From assembly GCF_003344045.1 (NCBI RefSeq), contig NZ_QFWX01000005.1, positions 186,001-250,000 of the forward strand: a stretch of 64,000 bases of DNA. Reading direction: 5' to 3'. The translations under genes were made by a program, and so were the position numbers. The stretch comes from Marinobacter vulgaris (GTDB taxonomy: Bacteria > Pseudomonadota > Gammaproteobacteria > Pseudomonadales > Oleiphilaceae). Below the pieces are notes generated by a model, which saw only the letters and a list, made by a program, of their open reading frames with translations, was not told where the DNA came from and did not search any database. Position 1 is the stretch's first letter. Each line of letters begins with the position of its first letter. Positions 1-9,462 of this stretch are shown here, piece after piece.

Positions 1-2085
1 GTGCGTGAGGACAGGGTTTGGGCTCCCGGCGCCAGCAGCTTCCGCACCGGTATAGAAATGGCCCAGGTGCTGGTTGAATTGCACCTGGACCAGGCCAGCC
101 TTGTTGCAGCGATTCTTTACCGGGCTGTGCGCGAGGAGCGCATCCCCCTGGAGGACATCCGCAAGGAGTTCGGTGACGAAGTGGCCGGGCTGATTGACGG
201 CGTGCAGCAGATGGCCGCGATATCGTCCATTCATCATCCCCTTAAAGGTAACGTACTCGGCCAGACCGAGGGCCAGCTCGACAACGTCCGCAAGATGCTT
301 GTCACCATGATTGATGACGTCCGGGTGGCGTTGATCAAGCTTGCCGAACGGACATGCGCGATCCGGGCAGTGAAGAATGCGTCCGAAGAAAAACGTATGC
401 GGGTAGCTCGCGAGGTTTTTGACATCTACGCGCCCCTGGCACACCGCCTGGGTATCGGCCATATCAAGTGGGAGCTGGAAGACCTTTCTTTTCGTTACCT
501 GCACGAATCGGCCTATAAAAAGATAGCCAGGCTACTGGACGAGAAGCGGCTGGATCGGGAGAGTTACATCAAGCGTGTGATTACCTCCCTCAAGGACGAG
601 TTGTGCGCTTCCGGTATAGAGGGGGAGCTGGCGGGACGCGCCAAGCACATCTACAGCATCTGGAGAAAAATGCGCCGCAAGGGTATCGATTTCTCCCAGG
701 TCTATGATGTGCGCGCGGTTCGGATACTGGTTCCGGCTGTGCGTGACTGCTACGCCGCACTGGGCATTGTTCATACGCTGTGGCGCCATATCCCCAACGA
801 ATTCGATGATTACATTGCCAACCCCAAGGAAAACGGATACCAGTCCCTTCATACTGCGGTGATCGGTCCCGAAGGCAAGGTGATGGAAGTACAGATCCGT
901 ACCCATGACATGCATGAGGAAGCCGAGCTGGGTGTTTGCGCCCACTGGCTGTATAAAGGCATGGACAAGGGTAACCGCTCGGTCGGGTACGATGCCAAGA
1001 TTAACTGGCTGCGCCAGGTTCTGGAGTGGCAGGAAGAGCTGGGTGACCTGTCCGGTCTGGCGGATCACCTCAAGTCGGATATCGCCTCCGACCGCGTATA
1101 TGTGTTTACTCCTGAGGGTCATGTGGTGGACCTTCCACAGGGCGCCACCCCGGTGGATTTTGCCTACCGGGTACACACGGAAATCGGCCATGCCTGCCGC
1201 GGAGCCAAGGTCAACAACCGCATCGTGCCGCTGATCTATCCCCTGAAAACCGGGGACCAGGTATCCATTCTCACCTCCAACACCCAGGCGCCAAGCCGTG
1301 ACTGGCTTAACCCAAGCCTCGGTTATATCCAGACCTCCCGGGCCCGGGCGAAAGTGACCCACTGGTTCAAACAGCAGGACCGCGACCGTAACATCATCGA
1401 TGGCCGCGCGATCCTGGAAGACGAGTTCAGGCGGTTGTCGCTTTACGACGTCGACCTCAATGACCTCGCCGGCAAGGTCAATTACCAGGAAGCCGAGGAT
1501 ATGTTTGCGGCGGTGGGCGCGGGCGACCTCCGTCCCACCCATGTGGCCAACATTGCCCAGCAGATGCTGGAGCCGAAATCCGAGCAGCTGAACCTGAAGC
1601 TCAGCGGACTGAGGCGCCAGCCCTACGATACCGAAGCGGATATCCAGATCCGCGGTGTCGGCAAACTCAAGACCCAGGTGGCGAAGTGTTGCAAACCGCT
1701 GCCGGGCGATCCGATCGGTGGCTACATTACCGTTGGTCGCGGTGTAACAGTGCACCGGCAGGACTGCATCACTTTCCTCAATCTCAGGGAAAACGAGCCC
1801 AACCGTATTATCGAGGTGAGCTGGGGAGGGCGGCCTGTTGCCGTTTATCCGGTGGATATCGAAATCGAGGCGTACGATCGTTCCGGGTTGTTGCGGGACA
1901 TCACGCAGGTTCTGTCGTCCTCCAAAAGCGACGTACTGTCACTGAACACCAAGTCCAACAGGGATGAGAACACCGCGACCATGATCGTGACCGTGGAAAT
2001 CTCCAGCCTTGATCAGCTGGCAAGGCTGTTAGCCCAGATCCGTAATCTGCCCAACATCATCGACGTCAGGCGCAAACGCTCATGA
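1..2085 (+). CDS. relA: (p)ppGpp synthetase RelA, 5' end outside window
   Basis: This is the stringent-response GTP/GDP pyrophosphokinase, which makes (p)ppGpp on stalled ribosomes. The frame is already open at base 1 and the first residues match the inside of RelA's N-terminal region, so the true start lies upstream and about 50 residues are missing. Domains in order are a degenerate hydrolase domain (the HD/ED motif of SpoT is replaced around residues 35-50), a synthetase domain with the EFDD motif at residues 267-270, a TGS domain from about 360, a zinc-finger region with a CC pair at 563-564, and a C-terminal ACT domain from about 620. The EXDD form of the synthetase motif and the dead hydrolase mark it as monofunctional RelA rather than SpoT. 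Its stop overlaps the mazG start by 4 nt. Confidence 0.97.
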   Translation: MREDRVWAPGASSFRTGIEMAQVLVELHLDQASLVAAILYRAVREERIPLEDIRKEFGDEVAGLIDGVQQMAAISSIHHPLKGNVLGQTEGQLDNVRKMLVTMIDDVRVALIKLAERTCAIRAVKNASEEKRMRVAREVFDIYAPLAHRLGIGHIKWELEDLSFRYLHESAYKKIARLLDEKRLDRESYIKRVITSLKDELCASGIEGELAGRAKHIYSIWRKMRRKGIDFSQVYDVRAVRILVPAVRDCYAALGIVHTLWRHIPNEFDDYIANPKENGYQSLHTAVIGPEGKVMEVQIRTHDMHEEAELGVCAHWLYKGMDKGNRSVGYDAKINWLRQVLEWQEELGDLSGLADHLKSDIASDRVYVFTPEGHVVDLPQGATPVDFAYRVHTEIGHACRGAKVNNRIVPLIYPLKTGDQVSILTSNTQAPSRDWLNPSLGYIQTSRARAKVTHWFKQQDRDRNIIDGRAILEDEFRRLSLYDVDLNDLAGKVNYQEAEDMFAAVGAGDLRPTHVANIAQQMLEPKSEQLNLKLSGLRRQPYDTEADIQIRGVGKLKTQVAKCCKPLPGDPIGGYITVGRGVTVHRQDCITFLNLRENEPNRIIEVSWGGRPVAVYPVDIEIEAYDRSGLLRDITQVLSSSKSDVLSLNTKSNRDENTATMIVTVEISSLDQLARLLAQIRNLPNIIDVRRKRS

Positions 2086-2930
2086 ACTATACCGTTGAGG
2101 ATCTGAAAACCCTGATGGCCCGGCTGCGGGACCCGGACACGGGGTGCCCCTGGGACACCCGCCAGACCTTCAAGACCATCGTTCCCCATACCCTGGAAGA
2201 GGCTTACGAAGTGGCCGACGCTATCGACCGGGAGGACTATCCGCACCTGGAAGATGAGCTTGGTGATCTGTTGTTCCAGGTAATCTTCTACAGCCAGCTG
2301 GGTAAAGAGCAGAGCCATTTTGATTTTGACTCGGTGGTGGACAACCTGGTGCACAAACTGGTCCGGCGTCATCCCCACGTGTTCCCGGCGGGTACGCTGG
2401 CAAGCCGGATTGATCCTGATAATCGCCCAGCAGAGGCGGAAATCAAGGCCAATTGGGAACGGATCAAGGCGGAGGAGCGGGCTTCGAAGCCGGCAGGCTC
2501 AGAGTCTGCCGGCCGGCTGGATGGTATTGCCCGTACCCTCCCCGCAATGGTGCGTGCTGAGAAACTTCAGCGCAGGGCGGCCAACCATGGCTTTGACTGG
2601 CCGGATGTGGAACCGGTGTTCGACAAACTCCATGAAGAGATCGATGAGCTGAAAGAAGCCTGGTATGACGCGTGTTCCGGAGCAGGCCCGGTGGATGCGG
2701 TGGAGGATGAGCTGGGGGACCTGCTGTTTGTCTGCGTTAATCTGGCACGCTTTATGAAGGTAAATCCTGAGCAGGCCCTTAATAGCACCAACCATAAATT
2801 CGAAACGCGATTCCGTGCTATTGAGGAACACCTGGAACGCGAAGGCCGTGATCTGGACGCCGAATCGCTGGAGGCACTGGACGCCGTCTGGCAGGCCGTC
2901 AAAGGGATTGAAAAACAGCGGAAAAAGTAA
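2082..2930 (+). CDS. mazG: Nucleoside triphosphate pyrophosphohydrolase MazG
   Basis: MazG hydrolyses (d)NTPs to the monophosphate and pyrophosphate, and is linked to nucleotide-pool cleaning and to lowering ppGpp. The 282-residue protein has two MazG repeats. Each carries the EExxE...ExxD metal-binding pattern: EEAYE followed by EDELGDLLF near residues 38-65, and EEIDELKEAW followed by EDELGDLLF near 185-215. The length is close to E. coli MazG (263) with a longer linker. It overlaps relA by ATGA, so the two are translationally coupled, as in many gammaproteobacteria. Confidence 0.96.
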   Translation: MNYTVEDLKTLMARLRDPDTGCPWDTRQTFKTIVPHTLEEAYEVADAIDREDYPHLEDELGDLLFQVIFYSQLGKEQSHFDFDSVVDNLVHKLVRRHPHVFPAGTLASRIDPDNRPAEAEIKANWERIKAEERASKPAGSESAGRLDGIARTLPAMVRAEKLQRRAANHGFDWPDVEPVFDKLHEEIDELKEAWYDACSGAGPVDAVEDELGDLLFVCVNLARFMKVNPEQALNSTNHKFETRFRAIEEHLEREGRDLDAESLEALDAVWQAVKGIEKQRKK

Positions 2931-2951
2931 CGGATAAGTACAATCCGTTAC
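2927..2951 (+). terminator. Stem-loop overlapping mazG stop
   Basis: A perfect 9-bp stem (2927-2935 with 2943-2951) and 7-nt loop begins inside the mazG stop region. It is followed by a modest A/T-rich stretch, caatattt, rather than a strong T-run. It probably ends or stabilises the relA-mazG transcript. An intrinsic terminator is likely but not certain. Confidence 0.45.
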
Positions 2952-3058
2952 CAATATTTCAGCCCCCGGCACTGCGGCTTCGTCTACACTTCCGGTTACG
3001 GACGCACTCCTTCTGTGCGTATCGTGGGCCACCAAGAAGATGCAGGAGTGAAGGCACT

Positions 3059-3403
3059 ATGAAAATTAAAGATCTGGTCAATTACTGGGACAAGCATGCT
3101 CGTGGTCGGCTGACTCGTGATGCGCATTTTGCCAACCTGTCCGACCAGCATCACAAGCGACTGGAAAAGCTGGCTGCGCTTTATCCGATGAAGTCGTCGC
3201 AGGATCTCATGCGCGACCTGATCTCCGCCGCCATTGATGAACTGGAAACCAGTTTTCCCTATGTCCAGGGCTCGAGAGTGGTTGCTTTCGATGAGGACGG
3301 TTTCGAGATCTACGAAGACAAGGGCATGACGCCTCGCTTCATCAGCCTGAGCCAGAAGCATATCCAGAAGCTGAAGGCACGCCAACTGGATTCGGTTGCC
3401 TGA
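3059..3403 (+). CDS. Small RHH-like protein, paralogue of 3482-3715
   Basis: This 114-residue cytoplasmic protein has no signal peptide. It starts MKIKDLVNYWDK and carries a helical segment of the form LxKLAALYPMKSSQDLMRDLISAAIDEL at about residues 36-62. That segment matches the core of the small protein encoded convergently at 3482-3715. Pseudomonas relatives of this family carry names such as pilin assembly or type 1 pili tip component, but nothing in the sequence supports a pilus role. The helix-turn-helix spacing and size look more like a ribbon-helix-helix domain. The C-terminal 50 residues (DEDGFEIYED region) are absent from the paralogue. AGGAG lies 11 nt before the ATG. Function unknown. 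Confidence 0.75.
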   Translation: MKIKDLVNYWDKHARGRLTRDAHFANLSDQHHKRLEKLAALYPMKSSQDLMRDLISAAIDELETSFPYVQGSRVVAFDEDGFEIYEDKGMTPRFISLSQKHIQKLKARQLDSVA

Positions 3404-3444
3404 TCAGGTCCACTGCCTGATTGCGACAGTTCGGCACTAACGAC

Positions 3445-3463
3445 GGGGTGGTCACGCCACCCC
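3445..3463. terminator. Inverted repeat between convergent small genes
   Basis: A GC-rich 7-bp stem (GGGGTGG / CCACCCC) with a 5-nt loop lies between two convergent genes. Neither side has a good T-run, so it may act as a weak bidirectional terminator or simply block 3' decay. Confidence 0.35.
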
Positions 3464-3481
3464 GAAGTACACTTACCCCTG

Positions 3482-3715
3482 TTATTTTTCCTTGCCTTCG
3501 AGCTTGTCCTTCAAGGGACTTAGCCTCACCAGGTCGTCGAGGGCGGCCGCAATCATGTCGTTGAGAATGTCGCTTTCCGAGCGGTCCGGATAAAGTTCGG
3601 CCAGCGCAGCGATGCGCGCAGCATCTTCCAGTGGCAGACGGAGGTTGTAATCATGGCTCCGGTCGACCGGTTCTTTTTTGCCTTCCCAGTGTTTGGGCAG
3701 ATCGGTTACTTTCAT
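3482..3715 (-). CDS. Small RHH-like protein, paralogue of 3059-3403
   Basis: This is a 77-residue protein counted from MKVTDLPKHW. That start is preferred over an in-frame GTG/ATG-like start 18 nt upstream because it aligns with the MKIKDL start of the neighbouring paralogue. Residues 20-60 (RLPLEDAARIAALAELYPDR, then a SESDILNDMIAAALDDL segment) resemble an RHH/Arc-like helical core. The C-terminus is charged and lysine-rich. It is convergent with its paralogue across a hairpin. Function unknown; a DNA-binding role is inferred only from size and helix pattern. Confidence 0.72.
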   Translation of the reverse strand: MKVTDLPKHWEGKKEPVDRSHDYNLRLPLEDAARIAALAELYPDRSESDILNDMIAAALDDLVRLSPLKDKLEGKEK

Positions 3716-3816
3716 GAATACTCCTTGCGGCAACAGGCTTTAATCGTTAGACAGGCTTTAAGAGTAAATAGTATCGTAAGTTTACTTCACCTCCGTCAAT
3801 GCAAAAGGGCGTCAAT

Positions 3817-6462
3817 GTGACCGAGCTACATCCCGAACTCCGAGAAAATGTCCGCATGCTGGGTGAGTTGCTGGGACAAAGTATCCAGCGCCATCCCGGC
3901 CAGGACTGTTTCGAGCGGATTGAAGAAGTGCGCGCAGCTGCCAAGGCTGATCGTCGACAGGAGAGCGGTTCCGGTCAGCGCCTGGTTAATCTGCTGGGTA
4001 AGCTGAGTGATGACGAGCTGTTGCCGGTAACACGCGCCTTTAACCAGTTTCTGAACCTGGCCAATCTGGCCGAACAGTATCACGGTATCCGTCGCAAGCG
4101 TGGCCACCAGTCGGACCTGATGGTCGAGTCCCTCAGTGAGGTATTCGGTCGCCTGAAGAGCGGCGGTGTGAGCGCGGAGGATCTGCATCAGCGTGTCGCC
4201 GATCTGCGCATCGAGTATGTGCTCACCGCCCACCCTACGGAAGTGGCGCGTCGCACACTGATCATGAAATACGATGAGATGTCAGACTGCCTGGCCCGCC
4301 TGGATCATGATGACCTCATGCCCGCAGAGCGCGAGGAGATCGTCGACCGGCTGGGGCAGCTGGTCACCGAGGCCTGGCATACCGACGAAATCCGTCACGA
4401 ACGACCCACTGCCGTGGATGAGGCCAAGTGGGGGTTCGCCGTTATCGAGAATAGCCTTTGGCAGGCCCTGCCACGTTTTCTACGCAGTCTTGATCTGTCG
4501 CTCACCGAAGCCACAGGCCGGGGCCTGCCGCTGAATGCATCGCCAATCCGTATCGCCTCGTGGATGGGGGGTGATCGCGACGGAAACCCGAATGTCACCC
4601 ACGAAGTGACCCGCAAGGTGTTCCTGCTGGGCCGCTGGATGGCTGCCGATCTCTACCTGCGCGACATTCAGGCTCTGCGGGCAGAGCTCTCCATGTGGCA
4701 GGCCAGTGATGAACTGCGTGCGGTCACCGGGGATTCCCGGGAACCCTATCGCGTGGTGCTGGCGGGGCTGCGGGAAAAGCTGATCAAGACCAGGGATTGG
4801 GCAGAGGCCAGCGTTGCAGGTGAGTCCGCAGACACCACGGGTATTCTGTTTGCCAACGAGGATTTTACCGGCCCGCTGGAACTGTGTTATCGCTCCCTGA
4901 TCGAGAGTGGCCTGGAAACCATTGCCAATGGCCCGCTGCTGGATACCATTCGCCGCGCCCATACCTTTGGTCTGCCGCTGATCCGTCTGGACATCCGCCA
5001 GGAAGCTTCCCGCCATGCCGGGGCGGTTGCCGAAATGGTGGAGTACTTGGGGATGGGAGACTATCTGTCCTGGTCAGAACAGGAACGTCAGGATTTCCTC
5101 GTGCGTGAGCTCAAAGGCCGGCGGCCGTTGGTGCCCAGAAACTGGCAGCCCTCGGCGGAAGTCGCGGAAGTGCTGGCAACCTGCAAAGTGGTGGCAGAAC
5201 AGACACCGGAGGCCCTGGGTTCCTATGTCATCTCCATGGCCAGCAAGCCATCGGACGTGCTGAGCGTGATCCTGTTGTTGCGGGAGGCGGGTATGGAAAA
5301 CCCGATGCGGGTGGTGCCGCTGTTTGAAACCCTTGATGATCTGCGAGGGGCACCCGACAGCATGGCGGCACTCTATAACGTGGACTGGTATCGGAAATAC
5401 TGCGAGGACCGCCAGGAGGTCATGATCGGTTACTCCGATTCTTCCAAGGATGCCGGCCAGATGATGGCCGCCTGGGCGCAGTATCAGGCCCAGGAAAAAC
5501 TCACGGAAGTTGCCGGCAAGTATGGTGTTCACCTGACGCTGTTCCACGGTCGCGGCGGCACTGTCGGCCGTGGTGGCGGACCCGCCAACCGTGCCATCCT
5601 GTCCCAGCCTCCGGGGTCGGTCAACGGCAGCTTCCGGATTACCGAGCAGGGCGAGATGATACGCTTCAAATTCGGCTTGCCCCGGTTGGCGGAGCAGAGT
5701 CTAACTCTGTACACCACTGCCGTGGTGGAAGCCACACTGGCCCCGCCTCGAGGGCCTGAGCCCAAGTGGCGCGAGGTTATGGACTGGCTCACCGAGCGGT
5801 CGCTTAAGGCCTATCGTGATGTGGTCCGGGACAACCCGGATTTCGTTCCCTATTTTCGGCAGGTCACCCCTGAACAGGCGCTTGGCAAGCTCGCTCTGGG
5901 CAGCCGTCCGGCCCGGCGCAAACCCGGCGGTGGCGTGGAAAGCCTGCGGGCGATTCCCTGGATCTTCGCCTGGACCCAGATGCGCCTTATGCTCCCGAGC
6001 TGGCTGGGCAGCGACGTTGCCCTGGCAGAAGCTTTCCGCAGCGGCCGCGTACCGATACTGCGGGAAATGATGGAAAAATGGCCATTCTTCAAAACCTACG
6101 TCGACATGCTGGAGATGGTGCTGGCAAAATCCGATCTGCGAATTGCCAGCTACTATGAACAGACTCTGGTGGACGAGCCGAAACTCCTGGAGCTGGGAAA
6201 AGACCTGCGTGAACGCCTGCAGGGCTGTATCCGCCATTTGCTGGAGCTGAAGGGGCAGGACACACTGCTGGAGCAGGAACCGGTGTTTGCCCATTCCATG
6301 CGTGTGCGTAATCCGTATACTGACCCGCTGCACTATTTGCAGGCCGAACTGCTGAAGCGCGATCGCGAGAGTGAGGGCAAGGGCGAAGTGCCCGATATGG
6401 TCGAGCGTGCCTTGAAGGTCACCATGGCAGGTATTTCGGCAGGTATGCGAAATACCGGATAA
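3817..6462 (+). CDS. ppc: Phosphoenolpyruvate carboxylase
   Basis: Ppc adds bicarbonate to PEP to make oxaloacetate, refilling the TCA cycle. The catalytic histidine lies in TAHPTEVARR at residue 139, the GYSDSSKDAG segment carries Lys at 544, and the glycine-rich HGRGGTVGRGGGP loop and RITEQGEM segment are intact. The protein ends in MRNTG as in other family members. An upstream ATG at 3799 is in frame but has no ribosome site. The GTG at 3817 has AAAAGGG 7 nt before it and gives an 881-residue protein (E. coli 883), so it is preferred. Confidence 0.97.
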   Translation: MTELHPELRENVRMLGELLGQSIQRHPGQDCFERIEEVRAAAKADRRQESGSGQRLVNLLGKLSDDELLPVTRAFNQFLNLANLAEQYHGIRRKRGHQSDLMVESLSEVFGRLKSGGVSAEDLHQRVADLRIEYVLTAHPTEVARRTLIMKYDEMSDCLARLDHDDLMPAEREEIVDRLGQLVTEAWHTDEIRHERPTAVDEAKWGFAVIENSLWQALPRFLRSLDLSLTEATGRGLPLNASPIRIASWMGGDRDGNPNVTHEVTRKVFLLGRWMAADLYLRDIQALRAELSMWQASDELRAVTGDSREPYRVVLAGLREKLIKTRDWAEASVAGESADTTGILFANEDFTGPLELCYRSLIESGLETIANGPLLDTIRRAHTFGLPLIRLDIRQEASRHAGAVAEMVEYLGMGDYLSWSEQERQDFLVRELKGRRPLVPRNWQPSAEVAEVLATCKVVAEQTPEALGSYVISMASKPSDVLSVILLLREAGMENPMRVVPLFETLDDLRGAPDSMAALYNVDWYRKYCEDRQEVMIGYSDSSKDAGQMMAAWAQYQAQEKLTEVAGKYGVHLTLFHGRGGTVGRGGGPANRAILSQPPGSVNGSFRITEQGEMIRFKFGLPRLAEQSLTLYTTAVVEATLAPPRGPEPKWREVMDWLTERSLKAYRDVVRDNPDFVPYFRQVTPEQALGKLALGSRPARRKPGGGVESLRAIPWIFAWTQMRLMLPSWLGSDVALAEAFRSGRVPILREMMEKWPFFKTYVDMLEMVLAKSDLRIASYYEQTLVDEPKLLELGKDLRERLQGCIRHLLELKGQDTLLEQEPVFAHSMRVRNPYTDPLHYLQAELLKRDRESEGKGEVPDMVERALKVTMAGISAGMRNTG

Positions 6463-6497
6463 AAACCAATAATCAAGTGGAACACAGGAGTAAGGCC

Positions 6498-7868
6498 GTG
6501 GCGTTAGCGGCAAGACTGGAGGGTTTTCTGAATCGCAGGGGAATCGCCTACCGGGAACTGGCAATCGACCAGGTGCTTAATTTCGATGCCGCTGTCATGG
6601 CTTCAGGCCGACCGCAGGATGAGTTCATCCGGGCCACGCCGCTTATCGACATCAATGGCGTCGTCATGGCCGTTCACGGTTACAACACCAGCCTGGATAT
6701 GGATCTGGTTCATAAGCTTACCGGCCGGCGCCTGCAACCGTTGACCGCACGCCAGTCGGCGCGCCTGTTTGCAGATTGCGATCCGGGTTTTCAGCCCCCA
6801 GTCGGGGGCGCCTATGACATAGCGGTACTGGTGGACGACGATGTTCTGGGTTTTCCCCGCACGCTGATGTGTAGCGGTAGCGACCACACTCTTCTGGAGC
6901 TGGACCGTACCTCACTGGCGAGAGCACTGGCTGATGCGACCCCCGGACACCTGGTGATCCGCGGACAGAGCAATGGCGAGCGTGACGCGCTGACGCTGGA
7001 AGAGGTGGCAGATAAACTCCAGAAACTGTATCGGCTGCCGCCCATGCCGGCTCTGGCCCTGCGTATTCTCAGGCTGACTGCCAACACCGAAGCCACCGCC
7101 AGGGAACTGGCAGAGCTGATTGAGTTTGATCCCAGCCTCACGGCGCAGATCATGCGCTACGCCCGTTCCGCACTTTTCAACTATCCCGGCCAGATCAACT
7201 CTGTTCAGGAAGCGGTCACCCGTGTTCTTGGCTTCGATCGTGTCGCCCACATAGCCCTGGGTATTGCCTCGGTGCGTGCCTTTGAGGTGCCCCGTCAGGG
7301 TATGCTGGGGATGGATCAGTTCTGGCGGCACTCTCTCTACTGCGCCTTTCTTTGTCAGCGGATGGCACTGAAATGTCATGCTGACAAGGGGCTGGCTTAT
7401 CTTTGCGGTTTGTTGCACAACTTCGGTCTGCTGCTGATCGGTCACCTGTTTCCACAGGAGTTCAAGGAGCTGAACACCCTTCGCGAAGCCAATCCCGAGG
7501 CAAGCATGCATTCGCTGGAGCAGCAGGTGTTCGGTGCTGACGACAACCAGCAGATGCTGGCGGTTGGCCATGGCGCCATAGGGGGCATACTGCATCGGCT
7601 GTGGGAGTTGCCGGATCCGGTCGTCAAGGCTGCCGGTATGCATCAGCATCAGGGGTATCAGGGTGAGCATGAAAGCTATGTACTCATGGTTCAGCTTGCC
7701 AACGGTTTACTCAAGCAGAAGGGGATCGGGGATGAGTTCAATCCGGACGACCTGAGGGCGCTGGCACAGCCTCTCGGTCTTTCGGACGCCGACCTTGCCG
7801 TGCTCGGTAAGGAGATCGACGAAGTTTCCGGGGATCTGGACGCATTGGCGCTTTCGCTGTCATCCTGA
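6498..7868 (+). CDS. YbaK-like/HDOD fusion signalling protein
   Basis: The 456-residue cytoplasmic protein has two parts. Residues 1 to about 155 resemble the YbaK/ProXp aminoacyl-tRNA deacylase fold, including a motif around FADCDPGFQPPVGGAYDI. Residues about 165-400 form an HDOD domain (LPPMPALALRILRL, the DPSLTAQIMRYARS segment, LCGLLHNFG). The lysine expected in the deacylase active site is not obvious, so the N-terminal domain may bind rather than hydrolyse. HDOD proteins act in signalling and stress responses without enzymatic HD residues. The GTG at 6498 has AGGAG 7 nt upstream and is preferred over a GTG at 6477 that lacks one. It follows ppc by 35 nt. Confidence 0.85.
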   Translation: MALAARLEGFLNRRGIAYRELAIDQVLNFDAAVMASGRPQDEFIRATPLIDINGVVMAVHGYNTSLDMDLVHKLTGRRLQPLTARQSARLFADCDPGFQPPVGGAYDIAVLVDDDVLGFPRTLMCSGSDHTLLELDRTSLARALADATPGHLVIRGQSNGERDALTLEEVADKLQKLYRLPPMPALALRILRLTANTEATARELAELIEFDPSLTAQIMRYARSALFNYPGQINSVQEAVTRVLGFDRVAHIALGIASVRAFEVPRQGMLGMDQFWRHSLYCAFLCQRMALKCHADKGLAYLCGLLHNFGLLLIGHLFPQEFKELNTLREANPEASMHSLEQQVFGADDNQQMLAVGHGAIGGILHRLWELPDPVVKAAGMHQHQGYQGEHESYVLMVQLANGLLKQKGIGDEFNPDDLRALAQPLGLSDADLAVLGKEIDEVSGDLDALALSLSS

Positions 7869-7930
7869 TGCCCACATAATTGCACAGGACAAGCTGATGT
7901 GACCTTTTGGTGCATGCGACGGAGGTCCAC

Positions 7931-7959
7931 TTTCTCTGAGGTAGTTGAGTTCGTATAAT
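7931..7959 (+). promoter_or_regulatory. Candidate sigma-70 promoter for adk
   Basis: A perfect TATAAT lies at 7954-7959, with a weak -35 (TTTCTC, 7931-7936) at 17-bp spacing. This would give a leader of about 105 nt before adk. The rest of the 7869-8072 gap holds no gene. A Fur-like match in the leader is listed under findings. Confidence 0.5.
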
Positions 7960-8051
7960 GCGCCCGTATTGGCATGGCTTTTCGGGCTGTGGCCGGCGAG
8001 AGGTTGTCGCAAAGCCGCAGAGTTTTGCCGCAGCTTTTCAAATGATAATGA

Positions 8052-8726
<675 letters not shown>

Positions 8727-8730
8727 CAGC

Positions 8731-9426
8731 GTGAAACTACTGGCACTGGATACTTCATCCGAGGGCTGCTCGGCAGCCCTGCTCGTGGATGGCAGCGTTA
8801 CCGAGCGGTTTGAGTTTGCTCCCCGGGGACATACCCGGTTGCTGATGCCGATGGTCCGCGAGCTTCTCGCAGAGCAGGGGATGATGCCGGCGCAGCTGGA
8901 TGCACTGGCGTTTGCCTGTGGTCCGGGGTCATTTACCGGTCTTCGTATTGCCACGGGTGTTGTTCAGGGGCTGGCGTATGGACTCGACGTGCCCGTTGTT
9001 CCCGTGTCGTCACTGGCAGCAGTTGCTGCTGATGCCATTTTCCGCTCCTCCCTCGCGGAAGGCGATGGCATCGCTGTGGCCTTCGACGCCCGCATGGGTG
9101 AGGTCTACTGGGGCTGCTATGTGTGCCGGGATGGCCAGCCGGAGCTGGTTGGTGACGAGCGGGTATGTGCGCCGGAATCGGTTGCCCTGGCGCCCCCAGT
9201 GACCCGCTGGTTCGGTGCCGGTCAGGGCTGGGAGTTACAGGACCGCTTTCCGGCCGCCGTTACCGGTGCCATGACAACGATCGACCTATCTCTGGTTCCC
9301 AGGGCCTCCCGGGTGGCTGAAATAGCTGCCTCTGCCTTCCGTGAAGGTGCGGGAGTGTCCGCCGCACAGGCCCAGCCCGTTTATATTCGTGACGAAGTGG
9401 CCTGGAAGAAACTCCCGGGCCGCTGA
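8731..9426 (+). CDS. tsaB: tRNA t6A biosynthesis protein TsaB
   Basis: TsaB is the non-catalytic partner of TsaD in adding threonylcarbamoyl to A37 of ANN-decoding tRNAs. The 231-residue protein starts with GTG. It has the ASKHA-fold N-terminus LLALDTSSEGCSAALL and the GPGSFTGLRIATGVVQGLA signature near residues 69-88. It lies 4 nt after adk, so the two are likely co-transcribed. Confidence 0.96.
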   Translation: MKLLALDTSSEGCSAALLVDGSVTERFEFAPRGHTRLLMPMVRELLAEQGMMPAQLDALAFACGPGSFTGLRIATGVVQGLAYGLDVPVVPVSSLAAVAADAIFRSSLAEGDGIAVAFDARMGEVYWGCYVCRDGQPELVGDERVCAPESVALAPPVTRWFGAGQGWELQDRFPAAVTGAMTTIDLSLVPRASRVAEIAASAFREGAGVSAAQAQPVYIRDEVAWKKLPGR

Positions 9427-9462
9427 TAACCTCCTCTCTGCTACCATCCGGAAACATTGCCC

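Noticed and set aside
532..1755. Long minus-strand open frame of 407 codons
   Set aside because: Lies wholly inside relA, which has all expected domains. It is a GC-driven shadow frame without known motifs.
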